From: UBA7803 sp041686955
GTDB taxonomy: Bacteria > Pseudomonadota > Gammaproteobacteria > Pseudomonadales > Azotimanducaceae
Length of the DNA: 13,181 nt
Reading direction: 5' to 3'
Assembly: GCA_041686955.1 (NCBI GenBank)
Contig: JAWLCV010000096.1
Coordinates: 1-13,181, forward strand
Shown: in pieces, positions 1-8,738 of the stretch
Numbering within the stretch: the stretch's first letter is position 1
Layout: each line of letters opens with the position of its first letter
Position numbers and translations under genes: made by a program
Notes under the pieces: model-generated
Told to the model about the DNA's origin: nothing
Seen by the model: the letters and a program-made list of their open reading frames with translations, nothing else
Database searches by the model: none

Positions 1-1526
1 TCGGTGCGGAACCACACCCGCAGGTGGCCGTCGGCCCCGGCGAGGCAGACGCCGGTGTCGCCGTTGAAGAGCCCGGCCCGGTAGTCGTTGCGGGTCACGA
101 TCACGGGGCGGCCGTGGTACCAGGTCTGCTGCAGGTCGAGGCCGCGGCGGCGGGCGAGCTGCTCGAAGATCCGCTGGTTCATGGCGAGGGCGCCGGCGGG
201 GCCCACCCGGGTGGCGGTGAGCAGCCGCACCCGGTCCAGGGCGGCGACGGCCGCCTCCGGGGAGCCGCCCTCGAACAGCGGCAGGTAAGCTTCGGCCAGA
301 GTGGCGGCGAGCGCGTCAAGATCCGGCATGTGGTCCAGCATGAGCTGCACGGCGGGGTCGTGCTCCATTCCCACGGCGAGTGCGGCGTCGGCGTCGCCGG
401 CGTTCACCGCAGCGGCCAGGCGCCCGATGGGGCTCTGCGGGTGGAAGCGGTGGCTGGTCTGCAGGGTCACGACGTGGTCGCCGAGGGGGGAGGTGGCCGC
501 GGGACCGGTGCCGGGCACCAGCGGCGCGAGGGCTTCCCGCTGCGCCGGCGAGAAGGCGTTCACCCCGGCGGCGTTGCAGAGCTCCGCCAGCACGGAGCCC
601 GATTCCACCGAGGCGAGCTGGTAGCGGTCGCCGAGCAGGATCAGCCGGCCGTGGTCGGGCAGGGCGTCGGCGAGCTTGGCCATGAGCGGCAGGTCGATCA
701 TGGAAGCTTCGTCGACGATTACCACGTCGGCGGCGAGGGGATTGTCGCGGTCGTAGCGGGGCAGCACCGTGCCCCAGCGCAGGCCCAGCAGCCGGTGCAG
801 GGTGGAGGCCTTTTCCGGCAGGTGGGCGTCGAGGGCCGCGCCGTCGGGCAGCGCGGCGAGGCCGGCGCGGATGGATTCCATCATCCGCGCCGCGGCCTTG
901 CCGGTGGGGGCGGCCAGGCGGATCACCGGCGGCGGCCGGTCCAGGGCCTGGGCCGTTTCCACCAGCAGCCGGATGAGCCTGAGCACCGTGTAGGTCTTGC
1001 CCGTGCCGGGCCCGCCGGAGATCACGGTGAAGCGGTGGCGCAGCGCCATCGCCGCGGCTACGGCCTGCCAGTTGGGCTCGCCGTGGCCCACCCAGCCGTA
1101 GTCGAAGAGCCCACCCTCGGGGCCGAGCAGGCCCGTCTCCACGGGCTCGGGCGGGTGCGCGACGAGTGAGCGCAGACGTGCCGCCAGGCGCTCTTCGTAT
1201 CGCCAGTAGCGCTCCAGGTACAGACGCCTACCCTCGAGGATGAGCGGCGCGCTGTCACCCGCCCCGCCCACGAGCTCGCTTTCCGCCAGCACCTGCGCGA
1301 GCTCATCGGCGCTGCAGAACGGCGCCTCGCCGGGCACCGCCGGGCCCTCCTCCGGCAGCACCAGACAACTGTGGCCCTCCGCCACCGCCCGGCTGGCCAG
1401 CGCCATGGCCAGGGCCACCGGCTCGCTGCCGCCGTGGCGCAGGCACCAGTCGGCGAGGGCCAGTTCCAGCGGCTGTACGCGCTCCTCGGCCAGTGCCCGG
1501 CGCAGCCGTGCCATGAGGCCGCTCAT
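1..1526 (-). CDS. recD: RecD, exodeoxyribonuclease V alpha subunit (5'-3' helicase), 3' end cut by window
   Basis: SF1B helicase subunit of RecBCD, the motor that moves 5'-3' on one strand at DNA double-strand breaks. About 508 residues are visible; E. coli RecD has 608, so roughly 100 C-terminal residues, including helicase motifs V and VI, lie beyond the left edge. Visible landmarks are Walker A GGPGTGKT (171-178), motif Ia LAAPTGKAAARM (204-215), Walker B VVIVDEASMID (268-278), motif III LGDRYQLASVESG (298-310), motif IV TSHRF (357-361) and the RecD-typical segment GLFNGDTG near 485. Residues 1-150 are the RecB-contacting N-terminal domain. The ATG overlaps the recB stop (ATGA), and GGGAGGTGA lies 5-7 nt upstream, so the start is well supported and translation is probably coupled to recB. 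No frameshift is seen. The family call is secure. Confidence 0.95.
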   Translation of the reverse strand, partial: MSGLMARLRRALAEERVQPLELALADWCLRHGGSEPVALAMALASRAVAEGHSCLVLPEEGPAVPGEAPFCSADELAQVLAESELVGGAGDSAPLILEGRRLYLERYWRYEERLAARLRSLVAHPPEPVETGLLGPEGGLFDYGWVGHGEPNWQAVAAAMALRHRFTVISGGPGTGKTYTVLRLIRLLVETAQALDRPPPVIRLAAPTGKAAARMMESIRAGLAALPDGAALDAHLPEKASTLHRLLGLRWGTVLPRYDRDNPLAADVVIVDEASMIDLPLMAKLADALPDHGRLILLGDRYQLASVESGSVLAELCNAAGVNAFSPAQREALAPLVPGTGPAATSPLGDHVVTLQTSHRFHPQSPIGRLAAAVNAGDADAALAVGMEHDPAVQLMLDHMPDLDALAATLAEAYLPLFEGGSPEAAVAALDRVRLLTATRVGPAGALAMNQRIFEQLARRRGLDLQQTWYHGRPVIVTRNDYRAGLFNGDTGVCLAGADGHLRVWFRT

Positions 1527-4500
1527 GCGCTCACCTCCCGGCCGGCGAAGACATCGTCCAACAGGGTCACGAACGCGGCGTGCGGCGAGTCCACGAACAC
1601 ACCGGTGGCGGCGCTCACCCCGTCGAGCCCGCGCAGGAACAGATACTGGGCGCCGCCCAGGTGCCGCTCGGGGTCGTAGTCCGGCAGGGTGTAGGCCAGA
1701 TGGCGGTGCAGGGCGACCAGGTAGATCAGGTATTGCAGGTCGTAGTGGCCGTAGCGGACCGCCCGCGCCAGCGCCTCGGGCGTGTAGTCGGCGGATCGGG
1801 GGCCGAGGTCGTTGGTCTTGTAGTCGAGGATCCAGTAGCGGCCGTCGGCCTCCACGGTCAGGTCGACGAAGCCCTGCATCAGCCCGCTGAGGCTCTGCGC
1901 CGCGCGCTCCGGCGCCAGGGCCACAGCGTAGCCGTGGGCGTTCATCACCTCGAGCACCCGGCCGACCCGCTCGCCGCCGAGCCCGAGGAAGAACTCCATT
2001 TCCACCAGGCGCCGTTCGGCGGGCACCCGGACCAGGGGCCCGATCTCCGGCAACGGCGTGTGCAGGGTGCGGGAGATCATCCGGCACACGGAGTCCACCA
2101 GCGCCGCGCGGGTCGGGCCTTCGCCCAGGGCGAGACCGGCGTTCTGCAGGTGGCGGGCGGCCAGGGTCCGGTGGTCGTCGAGGACTCGGTCGCCGGGGCC
2201 GGGCCACGTGGCCGGGTCGAGATCCTCCAGAAGCTGGTGAACGGCGGTGCCGAACGCGGGACCCTGCAGGGGAATGTGTCCGGCGGAAGCCGGCGCCGGC
2301 GCGGCCGGCACGGGATCGAGCGACTCGTCGTCGGCGCCGGCCCCCGGCGCCGCGTGCTTGCCGCCGGCCACCAGCCGGGAAAAGCTGAACACGGACCAGT
2401 CCGGGCGCCGGTCCGGCAGATCGCTGCGGGCCGTGCCCGTGGGGGGATCGCCGGGCGGCGCCCGGAATCCGTCGGCCAGGGGCTGCGGCGGCGGTGTCAC
2501 GCGCACCGCGCCGCCCGCGCGTTCGGCGTAGGCGTCGAGCCGGGCGCGCACGCCGGCCTCCGTCAGCCAGGGGGGAAGCTTCGCGTTCGTGGCGGCGATC
2601 TCGCCCGGCTGCACGTCGTCCTCGGCGTGCAGCAGCCAGGCCAGCGCCGAGTTCTGGGCGCCGTTGATTGCGCCCCAGCCGAAGTAGCAGGCCTGCTCCG
2701 CCCGGGTGAGCGCCACGTAGAGCAGGCGCAGGGATTCCGCCCGCGCCTCGCGGTAGGCGAGCGCTCTGCGCTCGTCGCCCTCGAGGCCGAAGTCGAGCCA
2801 GGCGCGGCCGGCCTCGTCGTGGAAGATCCACGGCTCGGCCGAGTCTCTCGGACGCTTCCCGCCCAGCGACGGCGTGAACGGCGCGAACACGATGGGGTAC
2901 TGCAGCCCCTTCACCCGGTGCACGGTGACGATGCGCACCAGCGCGTCGTCGGATTCGAGCCGGAGCTGCTGGCTCTCCGCGTCGGCCTCGGGCTCCGGGT
3001 GCTCGATCTGCTCGGAGAGCCAATGAATCAGCCCGGCGAAGCCGAAGGTCTCGGTCTCCGCCTGGGCCAGGAGCTCCGCGAGCTGCAGGTAGTTGGTCAT
3101 GCGCCGCTCGCCGTCGGTGAGCGCCAGCACCCGGGGTGCGGCCTCCTGCAGCAAGGGTTCGAGCATGGCGAGCACCCCCCGGGTGCGCCAGGTCTCGTGG
3201 GCCGCCTGGAACCGCGCCACCTGGGCGTGCCAGGCGTCCTCGTCACCGGCGAGCTCGAGCAGATCGGCCATGCGCGACCCGAGCAGGGGGGTGGCCAGGG
3301 CCGCGCGCACCGTCTCCGGACGTGCCGAGCTGTCGGCGGCCCGCAGCACGTAGAGGAGATCCTCCGCCTGCTCGCTCTCGAACACGCTGGCCCGGTGGAG
3401 GCACACGGCGGCGATGCCGCGGCGCGCCAGGGCCCGCTGCATGTCGGCGGCTTCCCGGTTGGTGTTGACGAGCACGGCGATGTCACCGGGGCGGACCCGC
3501 GCCTCGGAGCCGTCGGCTTTGCGCACCCGGGCGCCCGCGGCCGGATCCAGGAGCCCGTGGATCTCGCTCACCGTGGCCTCCCGCAGCACGCGCTTGCCGT
3601 CCTCGGCCTTGGTGGCCGCGCCGGGCACCGCCCAGACGGTGACCGCGGGTAGCGCCTCGCCATCCTTCACGAGAACACGGTCGCCGGCCGCGCGCCCGGC
3701 CTTCACCCAGTGGAAGCGGATGTCGGGCACCAGAAACTCGCCTTCTGCCCGTTCCCGGGCGGGGCCGTGGAACAGGGCCTCGATGCCGTCGAGCACGCCC
3801 TGGGTGGAGCGGAAGTTGGTGTCGAGGTCGTAGCGGCCATCCGCGTCCCGGGCCGCTTGCAGGTAGGCGAACACGTCGCCGCCACGGAAGCCGTAGATGG
3901 CCTGCTTGGGGTCGCCGATCATGATGAGCGCCCCGCTGTCGCGGCCGTGGTAGACGGCGCGAAGGATCCGGTACTGCAGGGGGTCGGTGTCCTGGAACTC
4001 GTCCACCAGGGCGTAGGGCCAGGTGCGGTGCAGGGCGGCGGCGAGGGCCGGGCCGCGGTCCGGGTCGGTGACGGCCTCGTGCAGCGACTCGATCATGTCC
4101 GCGAAGCTGAACTGCCGCCCGGCGCGCTTGCGGGCGCGGATGGTGGCCCGGGTGGTGGCGAGGGCCGCGCGCATGGCCGCGAGCCGCGCCACCGGCGCCA
4201 GAGCGGCGAGCGCCTGCACCAGCTCGAGATCCTGCGGACGGCAGGCCTTCAGCGCCGTCTTCCGGATGTGTGTCGCAGCGCCGTCGTCGCAGCCGAGATC
4301 CACGATCCAGTCCGGCAGCGCCGGATACCCGGCGGCGGTGCCGGCCAGGCCGCCGGCGAGGGTGCTCATGAGGCCCTCGACGCCGCCGCAGCCGACGATC
4401 GCCTGGTTGAGCCCGGCGTTCTTCAGGAGCTGACCGCTGGCAACGGCAGAATCGAGGAGCTCGTGGAGCCGATCCTGCTCGCTCTCCCACAGTGTCCGGG

Positions 4501-5164
4501 CCCGTTCGGCGAGCGCCGTCAGCCTCTCCTCCGAAGGACCCCAGAGCTCCAGGTGGGGGCGGGCGAGCGCCGGCACCAGGTCCTTCTCCAGCTTCGCCGG
4601 GCCCGGCCACAGCGACAGGAACGCCTGGGCCTCGGCCGCGGGCCGCCCCATCACCTGACTGCGCCAGTAGTCGGTAATGGCCTGGCGGTGCACCTCGGCG
4701 TCGTCCACCTGGGTGCCGCGGTCGAACGGCAGGCCCGAGTCGAAGGCATTCTCCTGGGCCGCCTGGGCGGCGAAGCCGTGAATCGTGCTGATGGCGGCAT
4801 CGTCCATGCGCGCCGCCGCGTCCCGGAGCCGCCGGGCGATGCGCTCCCGGGGCTCGTGCTCCGCGGCGGCGTCGATGATCTCCAGGGCGATACGCTGCTC
4901 GGGGTCGTTCCGGTCACCGCGAGCGGGATCCTCCGCGAGCACCGCCGCCGCAGCGAGCCGGGTGCGGATGCGTTCGCGCAGCTCCTGGGTGGCCGCCCGG
5001 GTGAACGTCATCACCAGAATCTCGCGGACGTCGAGCTGCTTCTCCACCAGCAGGCGCAGGTACAGCCCGGCCAGGCTGAAGGTCTTGCCGGTGCCGGCGC
5101 TGGCCTCGATGAGGCGCAGGCCCTCGAGCGGGAAGGTGCGCAGGTCGAAGGTCTCGCGGCTCAC
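1523..5164 (-). CDS. recB: RecB, exodeoxyribonuclease V beta subunit (3'-5' helicase and nuclease)
   Basis: SF1A helicase fused to the only nuclease of RecBCD; it unwinds and cuts DNA ends and loads RecA after Chi recognition. It has 1213 residues (E. coli RecB has 1180). Helicase landmarks: Walker A ASAGTGKT (21-28), VMTFTRAATQELRERI (51-66), Walker B ALVDEFQDTD (385-394), GDPKQAIYGFRGGD (417-430), TNFRST (449-454), TVHRVKGLQYP (747-757) and LLYVALTRAE (814-823). The C-terminal PD-(D/E)XK nuclease is intact: H976 in GTAVHQLLE, D1101 in GFVDL, and D1114/K1116 in LDYKTN, with the same Asp-Asp-Lys spacing (13 and 2) as E. coli D1067/D1080/K1082. The start is GTG at 5164, inside a GTGA overlap with the recC stop and 7 nt after GGAGG. 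The frame stays open about 640 nt further upstream, but that stretch is RecC coding sequence. Confidence 0.96.
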   Translation of the reverse strand: MSRETFDLRTFPLEGLRLIEASAGTGKTFSLAGLYLRLLVEKQLDVREILVMTFTRAATQELRERIRTRLAAAAVLAEDPARGDRNDPEQRIALEIIDAAAEHEPRERIARRLRDAAARMDDAAISTIHGFAAQAAQENAFDSGLPFDRGTQVDDAEVHRQAITDYWRSQVMGRPAAEAQAFLSLWPGPAKLEKDLVPALARPHLELWGPSEERLTALAERARTLWESEQDRLHELLDSAVASGQLLKNAGLNQAIVGCGGVEGLMSTLAGGLAGTAAGYPALPDWIVDLGCDDGAATHIRKTALKACRPQDLELVQALAALAPVARLAAMRAALATTRATIRARKRAGRQFSFADMIESLHEAVTDPDRGPALAAALHRTWPYALVDEFQDTDPLQYRILRAVYHGRDSGALIMIGDPKQAIYGFRGGDVFAYLQAARDADGRYDLDTNFRSTQGVLDGIEALFHGPARERAEGEFLVPDIRFHWVKAGRAAGDRVLVKDGEALPAVTVWAVPGAATKAEDGKRVLREATVSEIHGLLDPAAGARVRKADGSEARVRPGDIAVLVNTNREAADMQRALARRGIAAVCLHRASVFESEQAEDLLYVLRAADSSARPETVRAALATPLLGSRMADLLELAGDEDAWHAQVARFQAAHETWRTRGVLAMLEPLLQEAAPRVLALTDGERRMTNYLQLAELLAQAETETFGFAGLIHWLSEQIEHPEPEADAESQQLRLESDDALVRIVTVHRVKGLQYPIVFAPFTPSLGGKRPRDSAEPWIFHDEAGRAWLDFGLEGDERRALAYREARAESLRLLYVALTRAEQACYFGWGAINGAQNSALAWLLHAEDDVQPGEIAATNAKLPPWLTEAGVRARLDAYAERAGGAVRVTPPPQPLADGFRAPPGDPPTGTARSDLPDRRPDWSVFSFSRLVAGGKHAAPGAGADDESLDPVPAAPAPASAGHIPLQGPAFGTAVHQLLEDLDPATWPGPGDRVLDDHRTLAARHLQNAGLALGEGPTRAALVDSVCRMISRTLHTPLPEIGPLVRVPAERRLVEMEFFLGLGGERVGRVLEVMNAHGYAVALAPERAAQSLSGLMQGFVDLTVEADGRYWILDYKTNDLGPRSADYTPEALARAVRYGHYDLQYLIYLVALHRHLAYTLPDYDPERHLGGAQYLFLRGLDGVSAATGVFVDSPHAAFVTLLDDVFAGREVSA
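1534..1538 (-). promoter_or_regulatory. Shine-Dalgarno of recD
   Basis: On the minus strand GGAGG (within GGGAGGTGA, 1539-1531) lies 7 nt before the recD ATG and inside the 3' end of recB. It fixes the recD start at the ATGA overlap and suggests recD can re-initiate after recB termination. Confidence 0.75.
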
Positions 5165-8100
5165 GACTCGGCCTCCGCGGGGGCGGTTCGGGCGGCCAGC
5201 CACGCCTCCGCGTCCTGCTCGACCAGCAGCCGCGCCATGGGCTCGAGCACGGCTTCCGCGATGCGGCAGAACTCGCTGGTTGCCGCCTGCTCCCCCAGGC
5301 AGTAGGGCGGCGGCGCGAGCAGGCGCCTGAACCAGAGGTCCTTCGTCTCCCAGCGCGGCTGGAACTCGTTGGCCAGCTTGCCGTTGCACTTCGCCAGGGC
5401 CTCGTCCGGCTCCTTGGCGTTCTCCCCGGTGATCAGATCGACGTATTCCTGGGAGATGCTCGGCAGGAAGCACAAGGGCCGCCGCTGGCCTTCGAGATAC
5501 AGCGACGTGAGGGTTTCGAGGTAAGCGAGCGCTTGCTCCCGCCTCACGGTGCCCTGCCGCGCGTCGAGGTTGCCGGCGCGGTCGAAGCCGCAGCACGCGA
5601 GCACCCCCTCGCCGCGGCAGGCGGCGAGCGCCAGCAGGTCGATCCAGTGGGGCAGAAGCTGGCTGGCGCTCACCTTGCGCGCCTCCACCCGGCTCAGGCC
5701 CCCGGGGGCGACGTCCCCCAGCCGGCCCACCAGGTGGACGCCGGACTGCAGGGAAACGTCGACGGCCAACACCTCGTACTCCTCCGCCGGCCGGGTGTGC
5801 CGCCACACGGGGAGCAGGGCGTTCAGCTCCTGGGCCGCCTTGCCGTAGGGGGCCGTGTCCAGCGGCGGCGGGGGCAGCAGTCCCTGGGCGCGGATCAGCG
5901 CCGGGGGGGTCTCCGGCAGGGGGCCGCCGGCGCGGGCGAGCTCGAACAGGTGCTGGCGGAGCTGGTGCTCCTCCAGCCCGCGCAGGGTGAGGGGCTCGTC
6001 GTCCTCGAGCTCCTCGCCGGCGATCTCGAGGTCGAGCTGCAGCACCTCCTGGAGGAAGTAGCGGGCCGGGTGACGGAAGAAGCGCTTGAGCTCGTCCAGG
6101 CTCACCTGCTGCAGCTCCGGCTCCGGAGCTTCGCTGTCGTCGATGAGCGGCGCCGGCTCGCCGCGCTCGCTGAACAGGGCCAGGGCGCCCGGGTGCCAGT
6201 CACCGCGGAAGGTGAACACCCGCCGGCCGGCGTTCTCGGCGGCGGCGGTGCCCCCGTCGAAGTAGCGCGGGCTGAACGGCTGCATGGGCTGGCGGGTCAC
6301 CAGCCGCTCGAGCGCCACCTTCCGGTCCGTGTCCGCGAACTGGTTCTGGGCCACGAAGTCCAGCAGCTCGGCCACGGCGGTGGAGGGCGAAAGTGTTTCG
6401 CCGCTCGAGGTGTCCTGGCCGGTGTAGCTGAGGTAGAAGACGTCCCGGGCGGCCAGCAGCCATTGCAGCAGCAGCAGGCGATCGTCGTCGCGGACGCTGG
6501 TGTCCCCCAGCCGCGGGTGCAGGCGGATGAGGTTGATGGCGCGGTTCCGGTCCCGGCGCGGGAACTCCCCCTCGTTCATGCCGATGAGGCACACCACCCG
6601 GAACGGCACCGTGCGCAGGGGCACCAGCCCGCAGAAGGTGACCCCGCCGGCGAGGAACGGCTGGCGCGATCCGCTGGCCTCGAGCTCGCCGTCGAGGATC
6701 TCCCGCACCGCCTCCCAGGAGAGGGGCTCTTCCCCCAGGCAGCTCGCGGCGCCGCCGAGCACGGCCACCGCCTCGTTCACCGCCTCCAGCGCCGCCTGCT
6801 CGTCCCGGTCGTGGTGATCGATCCGAAACAGATCCGCGCACAGGGCATTCAGCCGCTCCTGCCACTCGGCGGCCGGTGCCGGTGTTCCCAGCACCTCGCG
6901 CCAGCGGCGCAGCCGCTCCACGAGCAGCCACAGCTCGCCCAAGGCTGCGGTGGCGCCGCCCTCCAGATCCACCACGGGCGCGACCCCGGCGGCGAGGATG
7001 TTGGCATCCGAGACGGCCACCCCGGCCAGCAGCCGGTCGAGACCGAACGCCCAGCTGTTCTGCGCCCAGCGGCCGGCCCCGTTCTGCGCCCGATGCTCGG
7101 CGTCGAGCCCCCAGCGGATGCCGGCGGCGTGAACCCAGTGGGAAAGGTTCGCCACGTCCGCCTCTTCGAGGCCGAACCGGCGCATCACCGCCGGCACGGC
7201 CACCAGGCTCGCGAGCTCGCTCGCGGTCCAGCGCCAGAGCGGCAGATCCAGCAGGGCGCGGAAGGTGAGGACGATGGGGTGGGTCCCGCGGCGCGGCTGA
7301 TCGGACACGTTGAAGGGGATGGCCGCGCCGCCCTCGGCAGCGCCCCGGGCGGCGCCGAATACCGCCTCGATGGCGGGCGCGAACCCGGCCACGTCGGGGG
7401 TCATCACGATGATGTCCCGCGGGTGCAGGGTCGGGTCGGCGGCGAGCAGGTCGAGGAGCTGATCGTGGAGCACCTGCACCTCGCGCAGCACGCCGTGGCA
7501 GGCGTGCACCTGGAACGAGCGGTCGTCCTCCGCGAGCCCCCTGTCGCTCGCGGCGTTCTCCATGCGGATCACCCCGGACTGCAGACGGTGCAGCAGGGTC
7601 GCCTCCCCGGGCGGCTGATACGCCAGCGCCTCGCCCAGCTCCAGCTCGCGGATGCCGGCGAACTCGTCGGAGTAGACGAGCCGGAGGAAGTCCCTCGCCG
7701 CGTAGCCGAGGCTCGCGAGCAGCGGATGGCCCTGGAAGGTCATCTCTTCCCCGGGCAGGGGCTCGGCATCCAGCGCCACGTCGAGGGCGGTGGGCCGCCG
7801 GGCGATGTCGCCCCAGTAGACGTCGCTCGGGTTGTGCATGAGAAAGTGCACGTCGCTGTGGCGTCCCACGGCATACAGCAGCCGCAGGTAGTCCGGCGGC
7901 AGGTTGCCGAGCCCGAAGCAGTAGAGCCGCTCCGGCCAGCCCGCGGTGTCGAGCGGACCGCCGGATTCCACCCGAATGATGAGCTCGCCGAGCAGCCGGG
8001 CCCGGTGGTCGGGGCCGAGCCGCGCGACGATGGCCCGCCACAGCGGCGCCTGCCAGCTCCCGGGCGGGCTCGAATCGGTGTCGCCGCGCTCCCAGCCGAG

Positions 8101-8532
8101 CAGCATTTCCCGGCGATAGATGAGGTACTGGTCGAACAGATCAGCGAGCTGGTCGGCAAGCTGCCAGCGGCGCAGCTCCATGGGCCGCTCCGCCAGATAG
8201 CGCCCCACCTCCGGCACCTCGGCGGCCAGCGCCGGCAGATGGGCGTACAGGTGCCAGCGCAGATTCTCGCGCCGGTACGCCGAGCTGTCCGGCCGCGCGC
8301 CCGGCAGGCTCCCGGCGATGACGTTCCAGAAGAACGGCGCCGGCAGGGCCGTCTCGATGTTCGCCGCGATGCCGTTGCGCTCCGCGAGGTGCATCTTCAG
8401 CCAGCGGCCGAGCCCCACGTTGGGTACCAGCACCCGGTCCGTGGCCAGCGGCGACGGCCGCTGAGCCTGCCGCAGCATCGACAGGATGTCCGCGAGCCGG
8501 CCGAGATCGTGATGGTGATAGAGGTAGAACAT
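5161..8532 (-). CDS. recC: RecC, exodeoxyribonuclease V gamma subunit (Chi recognition)
   Basis: Scaffold of RecBCD that splits the duplex, feeds the strands to RecB and RecD, and recognises Chi. It has 1123 residues; E. coli RecC has 1122. The N-terminus (MFYLYHHHDLG, then NVGLGRWLKMHLAERNGIAANIE-type sequence at 38-60 and LPAPFFWNV at 63-71) aligns with the E. coli start, which supports the ATG at 8532 although no good Shine-Dalgarno precedes it. The family-typical block GVTFCGLVPLRTVPFRVVCL, followed by IGMNEGEFPRR and then RDDDR, lies at about 628-685. As known for RecC, the helicase-like folds lack working Walker motifs and the C-terminal nuclease-like domain is degenerate. It is the first gene of the recC-recB-recD operon and its stop overlaps the recB GTG. 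The gene is intact. Confidence 0.95.
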   Translation of the reverse strand: MFYLYHHHDLGRLADILSMLRQAQRPSPLATDRVLVPNVGLGRWLKMHLAERNGIAANIETALPAPFFWNVIAGSLPGARPDSSAYRRENLRWHLYAHLPALAAEVPEVGRYLAERPMELRRWQLADQLADLFDQYLIYRREMLLGWERGDTDSSPPGSWQAPLWRAIVARLGPDHRARLLGELIIRVESGGPLDTAGWPERLYCFGLGNLPPDYLRLLYAVGRHSDVHFLMHNPSDVYWGDIARRPTALDVALDAEPLPGEEMTFQGHPLLASLGYAARDFLRLVYSDEFAGIRELELGEALAYQPPGEATLLHRLQSGVIRMENAASDRGLAEDDRSFQVHACHGVLREVQVLHDQLLDLLAADPTLHPRDIIVMTPDVAGFAPAIEAVFGAARGAAEGGAAIPFNVSDQPRRGTHPIVLTFRALLDLPLWRWTASELASLVAVPAVMRRFGLEEADVANLSHWVHAAGIRWGLDAEHRAQNGAGRWAQNSWAFGLDRLLAGVAVSDANILAAGVAPVVDLEGGATAALGELWLLVERLRRWREVLGTPAPAAEWQERLNALCADLFRIDHHDRDEQAALEAVNEAVAVLGGAASCLGEEPLSWEAVREILDGELEASGSRQPFLAGGVTFCGLVPLRTVPFRVVCLIGMNEGEFPRRDRNRAINLIRLHPRLGDTSVRDDDRLLLLQWLLAARDVFYLSYTGQDTSSGETLSPSTAVAELLDFVAQNQFADTDRKVALERLVTRQPMQPFSPRYFDGGTAAAENAGRRVFTFRGDWHPGALALFSERGEPAPLIDDSEAPEPELQQVSLDELKRFFRHPARYFLQEVLQLDLEIAGEELEDDEPLTLRGLEEHQLRQHLFELARAGGPLPETPPALIRAQGLLPPPPLDTAPYGKAAQELNALLPVWRHTRPAEEYEVLAVDVSLQSGVHLVGRLGDVAPGGLSRVEARKVSASQLLPHWIDLLALAACRGEGVLACCGFDRAGNLDARQGTVRREQALAYLETLTSLYLEGQRRPLCFLPSISQEYVDLITGENAKEPDEALAKCNGKLANEFQPRWETKDLWFRRLLAPPPYCLGEQAATSEFCRIAEAVLEPMARLLVEQDAEAWLAARTAPAEAES
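5172..5176 (-). promoter_or_regulatory. Shine-Dalgarno deciding the GTG start of recB
   Basis: GGAGG on the minus strand, within the last codons of recC, 7 nt before the GTG at 5164. It favours that GTG over upstream in-frame starts, which would overlap recC extensively. The first residues after GTG (SRETFDLRTFPLEG) lead straight into the Walker A strand, as in other RecB proteins. Confidence 0.75.
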
Positions 8533-8649
8533 GGGCGTGGGCAGGATAGGCGGCTTTCCAGTGTCGAACCAGCGTCCGAAGCATTCTCGTGGGCGCCAGG
8601 GTATGCGGGCGGAGGATCATTGGGTGATACGGCGATGCGCAGGCCGGTG

Positions 8650-8684
8650 TTGACAAGGCAATGCCAGCGCGGTGGAGGTACACT
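8650..8684 (+). promoter_or_regulatory. Possible promoter elements for the lipoprotein gene
   Basis: The 206-bp region between divergent recC and the methyltransferase-like gene has a perfect TTGACA (8650-8655) and a TACACT (8679-8684, 4 of 6 matches to TATAAT). The 23-bp spacer is longer than the usual 16-18 bp, so they may not work as a sigma-70 pair. If TACACT is a -10 element, the leader would be about 50 nt. I found no convincing promoter for recC on the other strand, and nothing else recognisable in 8533-8738. Confidence 0.25.
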
Positions 8685-8738
8685 GCCTGCGAGCTCGCTG
8701 AATCTGCGCAGCGCGCGCACAGGAGAAGGGAGAGCGTT

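Noticed and set aside
24..1169. Plus-strand open frame of 381 codons antisense to recD
   Set aside because: Shadow of recD, whose Walker A, Walker B and later helicase motifs are in the minus-strand frame that runs off the left edge.
1580..3652. Plus-strand open frame of 690 codons antisense to recB
   Set aside because: Same artefact of high GC at third codon positions; no start signal or domain, while recB motifs run through the opposite strand.
3710..5305. Plus-strand open frame of 531 codons antisense to the recB N-terminus
   Set aside because: Shadow of recB; composition is low-complexity and no family is recognised.
5165..5806. N-terminal extension of the RecB frame upstream of GTG 5164
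   Set aside because: This stretch is the C-terminus of RecC in another frame. The GTG has a good Shine-Dalgarno and gives the normal RecB N-terminus.
8661..8738. 26-codon upstream extension of the methyltransferase-like gene
   Set aside because: It would bury the lipoprotein signal behind an Arg-rich stretch, and the best Shine-Dalgarno precedes the internal ATG at 8739.
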